A stretch of 64,000 bases of DNA from Hygrophila difformis (Eukaryota; Streptophyta; Magnoliopsida; Lamiales; Acanthaceae), in NCBI GenBank assembly GCA_030278955.1, contig JAOANR010000006.1:14419974-14483973 (forward strand). The letters are read 5' to 3'. Position numbers and translations under genes: made by a program. The notes beneath the pieces are model-generated. The model had not been told where the DNA came from. It saw only the letters and a program-made list of their open reading frames with translations, and searched no databases. Position 1 is the first letter of the stretch. Each line of letters opens with the position of its first letter. Shown in pieces: positions 48,801-58,706 of this stretch.

Positions 48801-51800
48801 TGTGCACGTGGAAGTTTAGATTACAATGCTACCAAGAGAACAGATGTGAAGCAAGATAAAACTATGAATCACCTTGACAGCACATGACCTATTGTATTGC
48901 CTGCCAAGTTCTGAATACAATGCCTTCATAATACCTGATGTTAAAATGTATAGACATGATGAGAAAAACTACTGAGGGGAAAAATAATTATCCTGTCAGA
49001 ACTAGGGGTGTAAATGAGATTGATAGGTTCGTGAATTATTCGAGCTCGGCTCGGTCAAAATTCGGTTCAAGCTCGACTCGAAATGGCTCGGTTCGAGCTC
49101 GAGCTCGGCCTCGGCTCGTAACACACATGATCTCAAGCCGAGCCAACTACTATTCGGCTCGAAAGCTCGATAATAGGCTCGATTTATTTTTATACATATA
49201 TTTATTTATTATTAAATATAAAAATTATATAAAATATTAAAAGTATAGTATTATTATTTTTTATAATTTTAAATTTAAAATATATTATTAATTAAATATA
49301 TATTTTTAAATTTATGTAAATATGTAGATTAAATTAAATATAATTAAATATATACAATATATTAAATATAATTCCCTTGATAAATTATGTGAGAATGAAA
49401 ATGATACTAGTTCGAGCTCGGCTCGACTCTGTCAAAGCTCGGTCAACGCTCGGCTCGGTCAAAGCTCGGCTCGAATTCTTATGAGCTCAAGCCGAGCTTA
49501 CCACTATTCGGGCTCGGCTCGGCTCGTTTACACCCCTAGTCAGAACATTACCACACTTCAACATCAATCAAAGTCATGATATAAAAGGTATTCAGTTGGA
49601 TTAAATGCAGACCCACATCATGAGCACATTGAAGACATGTTCACTTTGGGCAATATGATCCCATACAACTTAATATCTATTTTCACTTTTCTATAAATGA
49701 TAAATAACTATCAAGTATAAAACTCTATAAAATTTTGGACAGAACAATTTCATGGTACCCATCAAAGTGAACCTAAAGCTTTTTCTTTCTTTTAAAGTAA
49801 TTCAGGAATTTAATATTTAAGAAGTAAATCAAATATGGTGTCAGGTGACCATATACTTGTAATTGTCAGGATTCATCAAAAGCAATGACTTGTACAATTC
49901 TTTTCCCTCATCAAAGCGACCAAGTTTTTCAAGCAGGGATACCTCCTGCTCCTTGTAAGTTAATTTTATCAATCTACAGAAAAGAACAGTAAGTTTTATA
50001 TTTAGAATATGATGAATTTACATTTTGATGCATCGAATGGTAAAATCTCACTCACTATTTTGATTTCTTTCGTTTGCAACTCGTCAAGAGCCCTCTCAAT
50101 TAATCCACATTCTTCCAATAAAGAAATCTGAAAGCAAATATATGAATTACAACAAAAAAGCAAAACATGACTTCAGATGGCATTAGTATACCTTTATCCA
50201 GAGAAGAAAGCAATATAATTATGGTATAAAATCATAGAAACTCAACAATCACAGCAGCAGCTAATGTTATGAAGAAATCTAAAATCTGAATTCAAAAGGC
50301 ACATATAGTTCATTCAATATCAGTTTTACCGGTCATTAATTTTCATTGTTGAGGGTATATGTCAAAGTAGATCAATTTCAAACCAGTTGATTACATGGAA
50401 AGCCAACTAGTTATTACATTTGAACTTCATTTTTTTTTTTTTTGTGGCCATAATCACAGCTGTCCCATGCATTAAAAGTGAAATTAGAAGTTACACAGGT
50501 TTCAGCCTTTCAGGCAAAGTCAAATCAGCTAAAGTTTTGAACTTTAGACCATAACAAATCTGTTTCCACGTTGGGGGAGGTGCAAATGTGAAATCCTTGA
50601 TAATTTTGCGTGTGAAAAATAACTGGCAAATATCAGTAGTTAAATCAACCTAACAAAATTAACAAGGGTGGAAATTAAGGGAAAAAAGAAATGCCTCAAT
50701 ATATGACAGTAAAAGCCAATTCCAGAACACCGTAAATGCTATCCATATGCTAAGACCAATTCATATAGAACTACAGGTAAGACCAATTCATTTAATTACT
50801 GTGTGAGAGAAAGAAAGAGGCATATAGCACTTAAACCATTTAAAAATAACAATGCCACGTCATAGAACTTCAGGTAAGACTAAGACCCCTTCTGTACCTT
50901 GTACAAAAGCATCTCCCCATGTTCCCAACGTTCATTATCAGGAGGGTAATCATTCTCCAGAGTGCCTTCATATGCTTCAAGGATATCAATTGCCTTGGAT
51001 CCACTTCATAACAAAGATAAGTGTTGTAGAATTGTGTAGTTGTATTTCACTAAATCCCTTGATACAGTAAAGCAGTAAACATATAAATAGATAAAATACT
51101 AACGGAAACCCTAATGGGCTAATCTAACATTGGGTTCTAATATTGGGTTAATCTAGGCTTATTACAAATGAACTCTGTACGAGGACCTCGAAGGGCTTTT
51201 GTCAATATATCAGCAAGTTGATCATTTGAGGACACATATTCAGTGTTTATGAACCCAGATAACACTTTCTCCCTAGCGAAGTGATGATCAATCTCAACTT
51301 GTTTCGTCGTAAACACTGAATATGTGTCCTCAAAGATGATGGTGATGAGTTGATGAAAATAGAAGCTAAAATGTAAGTGTCAAGAATATACCAGTGTAAT
51401 CAAGATGGCATCCATAAAGTATAGAAAGACAAATAAGAGATAGTTAATCATAAACAAGCCATTCAAAATTTGGGAAAATAAGCATAAAGACAGAACACTC
51501 ATAAACACAATTAATTGCTATGGTGTACATGATCTACATCAGATACATATTTTCTAATATAAAGTTCCTTCATAATAAGTATTTCAGCAACCCTTAACCA
51601 TCAATATATTGGCTGAAAATATCACTAGGACTCCAAAGCATCTACCTAGTAACATGCTAATCGTAATTCTAGTGATTTACCATCGGGTGATAAATAATAC
51701 TTCCTCTGTTTTTTATTATTTACTACGGGACCACATTTCACGCAGTCCAATGCACATGTTAAATCATTAATAACTCAAGTTCGGTACAAAAATAAAATCT

Positions 51801-54800
51801 AAAAAGTTTTATATTTAAAAACTACACGACGAAACGAATCTAACAAGATCTCACTTGGCTATATTTTAACTTGTATAACTATGATAAAACTTTAAGTGAA
51901 AGTGTTTGTATGAACAGTAGCAACTTAGCCAATGTTGCAAATATTCAAGAACGGAAGAAGTAATTTTTTTTTTAAAAAAAAAAAGAAGTCAAGTGATAGA
52001 CCCAAAGAACCAAGACTTAAAAAGAAATACACAAAAATATAATTCCAACTTTAATAATCAACAAACAGTAACTGAAAAACATTAAAGAAATTAGGAAACT
52101 ACAAGTCTTAACATCGAACATACTTGAAGTTCAGATGCTGTGCTACAGCAAATCCAATCCAATTCATACGATGGTTTGGTTTCAGGGTTAGCAATCGTTG
52201 CCTTGTCTCAACAAAACCTGCCAAGTCACGCATTTGTACCTGATATATAATTATAAAAACAATATAGCATGTCATCAGCTTGTTTTTATCACAAAAGCAC
52301 TTGAATGTCACGCACATGTAGGCCAGTTCTGATGAGATTATTTACACAAGGCATTTTATGATGTCGATTTATCACATGCTCAACAGTGAATTGACAAATG
52401 CTTTATGAGAATTTGAGTCTTTCAGAACAGAAAAGAATATGTCAGTGTTACCAAAGTTTATCATCCTTGGCAAAACTTTTCTTTTGGCAGATTATGTGTT
52501 CTAGAAAACCATAGTTCTAATGGATTTCTCACCAGACATAATCCAACTGCTGAAAAATGGAAAATCCTGTGTTATTTATTTAGTGTTCAGATTCATTCAC
52601 CTGGACTAGCAGAGTGATCAATTCAAGTTACAGAACTATTTCCCGTGCGCTTTCAAATATTAGCGTTAAACACAAAGATGTAAGAAGACTACAACACAAT
52701 CTTTTCATTTCTCTTTCATCATTTCTATACATTGCATCATCCCATTACATTTAGTAGGCAAAGCATTGCAGGTTGCAGATATGATTTAATAGTACATAAC
52801 CACATATTACATCTGAGTGGCACGGGAAGGAGGCAGGGACAACTGAAAACATGGATGGTACACAAATTTCTCAGAGATAATGAAAGATAAGCTCACTTGC
52901 AAAAGAGATAGATCTCGAAGTATTTCTATACTATCTGGATCAATCTTCAGTGCATTTCTATAACTTTTAATTGCTTCTCTGTATTCTCTGTCAGAGCGAT
53001 ATAGAAGGCCATAAACATGCCAGCAAACATGACTCTTAAGATCATTCTGCACAAATATAAAATCAAGTTTCAAATTGGCACAACAGTTATTAGATTATTG
53101 CACCAGCATATGAAACAGGAAATACTTAAGGGTAACCTTCAATCCAAGTCTAACAAGCTCATATGCTTCAGATTTGCGGTCCATGCAGTTCAATAGTAAC
53201 CGTTTCATTGACAGAGTTTCTGGTGACCAAAGAAACAAGAAAGTGAACAAAGAATATGCTCAGAACAAACACTCACGAGAAGAACATCATGCTTTCCAGT
53301 TCCAATTTCCACTTCAGATTAGTAAATCAATTGAGCAACGGCAGTCAGACTGAATGAATGGACAAAATTGAAGCTGCCGTTAGCATTAGGAGGAACAGAA
53401 GCAAAATAAGATAAATCTCTTGGTGCCTTACTGGACATGAAATTAACGTATTTCAGTCATACTTTCAATGTCCGTGCAACTTGTATGAAATGAATACAAC
53501 ACTCAAATCAAATGTGAATAAGCCAGCATAAGAAAATAATATAGAACAGTTTACTAAATAAACAGATATTTTGCGAGTGGCATATATATTAAGAAGAAAT
53601 ATGAAACTTGCATTTTGCTGTTACACAAAACTTACACTACCTCCATGAGAAGGAAACTTCTTTAAAATCGCATCCGCGGCCTTTAAACCCTTCTTGTACT
53701 GCTTTGTTTTGATTTCTGCACAGATTACAAAAATAATGTCAACAATGATGAAGAAGTAGAATCAGATACATTAGTACGGAAATTTGCATGAGAACTTAGT
53801 AATACCATGTATTAGTTTCAAAGTAGACACACACATGAATGAAGAGTAATTCATGAAATGCTATATAAAGCTTACGATAGAAAATAAAATTGCTTCACCA
53901 AGAACACAGCCGTCTATGACACACAACGGTGCCTGGTGCTCTAAGACTCTATCCCATTTCATTCTTGTTCAAAAGCTTTTCCCATCACAAAAGCATACTT
54001 ATTCTGCCTTTCGCTTTAATAGAACGGCATGCATTGCTGAGCCATGTTCTAAGTAATTCACTCTATTGCAGTTCTCCAAAAGGAAAAACCACAAACAAAT
54101 TATAGTCTTTTTAATTTAGTGATGCCTTTTTATTCATATTTTCCTGTCAACTTAGGGAAATTTTCTTTTTACTTTTGTTTTCACCCACTCACTTTTACTT
54201 TTGTGATCCAACTTCTTCTCCATTTCAGAATTGTTTAATTCCTTTCCAGTTTCCTTTTCCCTCTAAAAATATTCTTTCTTATCCTCTAATTTGTTTGCCT
54301 AAGTCCTAGTAGATTTCTTCAAACCATGTATGTTCTTGATGTACCTTGATAAATTTATAACAAAAATATTATTCAAAATTGTCAGTGATTGTGCCAAACT
54401 TCTTTTGTATCAACATATTCTAATTATTATTTAATTTGCATGCACTTGCATAAAGTGCATGCCGCCCAAATGCCCCAGGACGGGTGCCTTGCTCCAAGTT
54501 CTTTAAAAGTCTCTCTGCTATAGTTTGTGGTCGTATGGTATGTGCTATTAGCTAGGGGTGGGCAAAAAATTCGAACCGAACAGTTGAACCGCTGATTTGA
54601 ATCGAATCCGAATCGAATTTTCGGTTAACCGGGGTGTTCGATTCGAATACAAATACCTCAATACAGGTATTTGCTCGGTTCGGTTCGGTTACGGTTTTTA
54701 GGATTTTTTCTCCCCGGTTAACCGAACCGAACCGTATATTATTAATAAATTTTAATTTTTAAATATATATTTATATTTATATTAATTTTTAAATGGCAAA

Positions 54801-57328
54801 ATTGAAAATACTCAACCCAAACCCTAATACAGATTTCAGAATACTCATTCCACTCTTCAGCGCCGCTCTCAGCTTGTCATCTCCTTCAGCCTTCCGGTCC
54901 TAATACTTATAGCGGCATAGCGCCGCCGTCGTTCAGCCTTTCCGGCCTTCCCTTCCCTTCTCATCTCCTTCGGCCTTCACTCTTCGGCTCTTCGCTTCTT
55001 TCTACTCAACTCCGCGGCGTAGATCCGAGGAGTTTTGGGGAAAAAAAGATCTGAATCTAAAGCCATCCCTGAATACTTCGGAATCTATGTTCGTTTTCTT
55101 TGAGGCAGGTTTTTTTTTTGCTTGATTCATCTGCATTTTATAATACTTGAGAAACTTATGCTCCATTTTTATTTTTCATCTTGTCTTTTATGGCCAAAGC
55201 AGTCTTGGATGCACTACCAAAATTGTTTACTACATTTTATGCCTTGTGCTTGCTTTTCCTTTCTTAAATGAGCAGATATCCCACCTTTTTTAAATTATTT
55301 GGCTGGTGTAGCAAGGTAGCAATCTGTTCCATATGCAGGGAGTAGGCTGCAATTTGTTTTATATGGCTTCAGGGAGTATGCTGCTGTTAGGTTTGGCTTC
55401 TGTTTAAAAATGCTTACATAGCAAGGGCAACAATCTTTTCTAATATGTTCCACAGGCTGCTGTTTGAGTAATTGGTCGATGTTCCATAGCAGGGCAACAA
55501 TCACCTCCTCAAATTAATGTGGTAGTTGTTTGATAAAGTGCTAATCTATTCAAGGACATGTATTACTAGTATAATTTTTTCCCCTTAATTAAGTGTTATG
55601 TTATTGAGTTTTTAGCAATTACAGTAGCAGTTTTATTAGTTCAACTAGGCTCTTCTTTTCTTGTTACTCCTTACTTGATGATACAAACATTCATTGACTA
55701 TATATGTTGTTGGATCTTGCAGTTGTCAATGTTTTGGTTGGAGACAAGAATCAAAGGTGTCGGATGTTTTTGTTATGTGGGGATGATTTTGTCTAATTAA
55801 GTATGTTGAGTATGTATGCTTTGATATTTTGTGGAAGATTATGACTAATTGACATTTGATTTTGGATATTTTATGCTCTAAAATTATTTTTGAAATTTTA
55901 TGATTCGGTTCGATTCGGTTCGGTTCGGTTTATATTATTTGCAAATATGAGATTATTTCTGGTTAACTGACGTTTCGGTTATTCGAAGAGCAAAGTTTCC
56001 ATATGATGGCTCGGTTCGGTTCGGTTCGAGTAATCCGCGAATAGTGGGAATTTTCTCAGTTAACCGAAATTTCGGTTAACCGAATTTTTCGGTTCGGTTT
56101 CGGTTAGCAATTTCGAATATTTGCTCGGTTCGGTTCGGTTAGCAAATACCTGAAAAATCCCGAGTATCCGAACCGTGCTCACCCCTACTATTAGCAATGG
56201 CATCCAGAAACCAATTCCCACAAATGAATCCACGGATATGCATGGGTTACAGTTACATGTTCAAATACAACAAAATTACAATGTGTGGGACTGTACGTTT
56301 CAGCAATTCCCAAGATTTGTTTAATGCACTTCTTAAGTAGATATCAAATCGAACAGTTAGGGCTCGGAAAAATATATGTTATGGTCCTTCTTCTTTACCA
56401 AAAATCCAAAATAGTCATTTTTCTATTTCTTGCCCCTATTGGTCCTCTACGTCTACAAATAATATCCAAAATAGTCATTTTTCTCACTAAACATGTACTT
56501 TTAGCTAATTAATTCCTTAATTATGTCCACATAGAATGTTTAAAATTTAACTACACATATGATATGTCAAATCACAAATATTGATGAAATTATAAAATAA
56601 AATTGAGATAATTAATTTAAAAATTAGATTAAAATTTTTTAATTAGAACAATATTAAATTTAATAATTAAATTTAAAAATAAAAGACATTATGTTATATA
56701 AAATTAATTAAAATAATTATTTATACTTAAATTTAATATATAAATGTTAAAATGGATTAAATAATTATTTAAATTCAAAAAACTTACTTAGATATCTAAT
56801 AAATTCAGATTAATTTATTAGATATCTAATAAGTTCAGATTAATTTATTAGATATCTAATTTAGATTTAATAAATTGATATTTAATTTATTAGATTAATT
56901 CAAATATCTAATTCATATTAATTTAGAATTAATAAATTAAATTTAATTTATTAGATATTTAATTAATTTTTTAACTTAAATAATTATTTAATCCATTATG
57001 GTATTTATCTATTAATTTTAAATTTAAATAGTAATTTTAATTAATTTTATATTATATATTTTATTTTATTTTCAAATTTAGTTATTTAATAATATTATTC
57101 TAATTACAGTTTTAATTTAATTATTTATTTTAATTTATTTCAATTCATTAATATTTCTGATTCTGATTTGGCATGCCACATGTAGTCTAATTTTAAACAT
57201 TTCATGTCGATTAAGGAATTGATTAGCTCAAAGTACATGTTTAGTATAAAAATGACTATTTGGGATATTATTTGTAAACATAGAAAACTAATAGGGGCGA
57301 AAAATATTAAAAATTTAAGAGAGAGAGA

Positions 57329-57364
<36 letters not shown>

Positions 57365-58024
57365 AAAAGAAAAAGAAGAAGAAGAAGAAGACTATTTTGA
57401 ATTTTTGGTAAACAAAAAGGACCATATAGTACATTTTTCCGTTAGAGCTCAGTGTAGCTCAAAATCACTCAATGTGCTTTCAGCAGGGACAGCAGTTTCA
57501 AGCAAATTTAGCATCATTCCTCTTCAATCTTACAGAATACAGATTCTATCAACCCATAATTGACTCCATTAGCTTTGCAATCATGCCAGCACAAAATTAT
57601 AGAACTATTCAATATAATGTCTAATTTCCAAGCGTTTGACAAGACAAAGGAACGCATCAACAGATTTAATTAATTCGATTGGAATTAAAATTACACAATA
57701 AATCAAGCAAAGTTCCAAATAGACCAAAATTCAACTTTTACCAATCCCAAAATAAGTGAAAGAAACACAAACTTGGTAGCAGCAACAATCCATTCTAAAT
57801 TCTAAAATCCTGGGGTTTTAGGTTTTAAACTTGAAAAGATTGCAAACTTATTCAACCAAGCAAAGAATGACATTAATTGATTAACGTCGAAACAAAAATT
57901 CCTCAAAATACAATCCAGATACCGGAAACAAAAATTAAAAACCAAAACAGAAAACAAAAAACAAAAAACGTACAACAATGAGTTTGAAGAGGTTGGCCTC
58001 TTTGGAAGGAAGCGAAGCCCCCAT
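42863..58024 (-). CDS. NAA15: NatA auxiliary subunit NAA15 (26 exons; three apparent frame lesions)
   Basis: Large TPR subunit that anchors catalytic NAA10 to ribosomes for N-terminal acetylation of nascent proteins. Minus-strand exons: 58024-57974, 53715-53641, 53219-53137, 53046-52897, 52239-52124, 51003-50898, 50127-50056, 49973-49857, 48934-48873, 48165-48088, 48007-47954, 47859-47789, 46193-46139, 46029-45934, 45836-45708, 45591-45509, 45419-45189, 44995-44863, 44782-44678, 44473-44342, 44071-44015, 43913-43816, 43650-43592, 43520-43409, 43322-43222, 43077-42863. All use GT-AG. TPR units include CWHVYGLLYRSDREYREAIK and RGQYDVALRKIEEAMEHTP; a Lys-rich KKKLRQKQRKAEAQAKK segment follows. 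About 900 residues are expected, as in the family. Exon 2 seems to lack 4 nt, exon 8 has one extra A (stop soon after) and exon 9 lacks part of its middle; all other joins keep phase. It is a recent pseudogene, a misassembled gene, or is rescued by alternative splicing. Confidence 0.88.
46822..47516. mobile_element. hAT-type non-autonomous element rich in ATGGCG, in a NAA15 intron
   Basis: The element (46830-47508) has ends CATGGTTGTCACAGCG and the inverse of CATGGTTGTTACGGCG, flanked by an exact 8-bp duplication GATAAATT at 46822-46829 and 47509-47516. Both subterminal parts carry many ATGGCG/CGCCAT motifs. Between them lie an AT-rich tract and a GC-richer segment (47240-47400) with AAACCCTAG-type sequence on the minus strand, resembling a plant 5' leader. 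It lies between NAA15 exons 12 and 13. Confidence 0.8.
48995..49546. mobile_element. hAT-type MITE packed with GCTCGGCTCG, in a NAA15 intron
   Basis: The element is 49003-49538. The left end TAGGGGTGTAAATGAG and the inverse right end TAGGGGTGTAAACGAG match at 15 of 16 bases. The 8-bp duplication GTCAGAAC is exact (48995-49002 and 49539-49546). Both flanks of the AT-rich core consist of repeated CTCGG/CCGAG motifs. It lies in the intron between exons 8 and 9, about 70 bp from the damaged exon 9. Confidence 0.9.
51160..51309 (-). pseudogene. Copia retrotransposon RNase H fragment in a NAA15 intron
   Basis: The minus strand encodes a short intact stretch with KQVEIDHHFAREKVLSG, then NDQLADILTKALRGPR, the typical C-terminal end of Ty1/Copia RNase H. 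No other retroelement domain is present nearby. It lies in the intron between NAA15 exons 5 and 6 in the same orientation as the gene. The plus-strand phrase ACACTGAATATGTGTCCTCA recurs inverted at about 51313-51332. Confidence 0.8.
51700..51960. mobile_element. Stowaway-like MITE (260-bp family), copy F, in a NAA15 intron
   Basis: The ends CTTCCTCTGTTTTT and AACGGAAGAAG are flanked by TA (51698-51699 and 51961-51962). The interior has the family phrases in inverse orientation. Confidence 0.7.
54545..56195. mobile_element. 1.6-kb hAT-type element with GGTTCGGTTCG arrays, in NAA15 intron 1
   Basis: The element is 54553-56187. Its ends TAGGGGTGGGCA and the inverse of TAGGGGTGAGCA match at 11 of 12, and the 8-bp duplication CTATTAGC is exact (54545-54552 and 56188-56195). 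Both subterminal zones (about 54570-54735 and 55900-56170) are dense in GGTTCG/CGAACC. The central kilobase is not AT-only: AACCCAAACCCTAATAC near 54820 and GC-richer leader-like sequence suggest a captured or element-specific transcription unit. No transposase seen. Confidence 0.88.
56375..57426. mobile_element. Long-TIR element in NAA15 intron 1, no coding capacity
   Basis: About 200 bp at the left (56375-56590) is the diverged reverse complement of about 57170-57426. Shared phrases are ATGGTCCTT, ACCAAAAAT, CCCCTATT, TACAAATAATATCC, AAATAGTCATTTTT and ACTAAACATGTACTTT. The right arm has expanded by a GA and AAG microsatellite (about 57317-57391). The core is almost pure A/T. No target duplication was found. 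It may be MULE-like. Confidence 0.6.
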
Positions 58025-58706
58025 TGCAGGCTGTGCTACTGTGGTCGGGGCAAAAAGCGAAGAACAGGCGAATAGAAATCTAGAGAGAGTGACAAGCAAA
58101 GAGAGAAAGGGAAGGGCCTAAGTGTGAAGTGAGGTTTCTACTTTCTAGTAGTATAAATCTAGTTGGATTTTGGTGATTATCTGCCGCTGCAACCCCTACG
58201 ACACCCAAGAAAATAAAGCTCAACGCCTCAAACAAGACCAACTCTCAGTCGAGGGTATTTTTGTTAATAAAAAACAAAAATTAATAATAATACGAACTAA
58301 CTCAATTAAATTAATTTTGATTAAAATTTAAATTCATACTACTAATTTTGAATAGAAGTATGTTTTAAAGCTCATTTTAGTCATTTATCGTATTTATCGT
58401 TTTTTTAAATAACATTGCAAATTTGAATTAGTCTATGAACTTAAAATGATTGATGCATTACAGGAGCAGAGCTTCTTAGAGTAAGAATAATCCACCTCTT
58501 TTCTTCTTCTTTTTTTAACCTTTTAAATTTTTACAGATGTAAAAGCCCAAAACCTCAAAATCATCAAAAACATTGGCACCACAAAACGCTTGCAATCTAT
58601 CTGATCATAATATCATTTAGTATGAACTAGAACTAAATAAGAGATGATTCTGGTAAAACAATACAGCATAAACAATCCTCTATTGGCAAATCCAACTGCT
58701 CTTTTT
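58025..58706. promoter_or_regulatory. NAA15 promoter region and XRCC1 3' flank
   Basis: This 682-bp spacer lies between the NAA15 start codon and the XRCC1 stop, both on the minus strand. It must hold the NAA15 leader and promoter and the XRCC1 polyadenylation site. The sequence near 58060-58140 is GA/CT-rich, as in many plant leaders. No clear TATA box was fixed. Confidence 0.5.

Noticed and set aside
49857..49973. Programmed ribosomal frameshift in NAA15
   Set aside because: No such mechanism is known to me for this gene, and the site is a plain four-A run; error or mutation is more likely.
53716..57973. A 10-nt microexon between NAA15 exons 1 and 2
   Set aside because: I first considered it to repair the phase, but found no fitting AG-(10 nt)-GT site in a quick scan, and a 4-nt deletion in exon 2 explains the sequence more simply.
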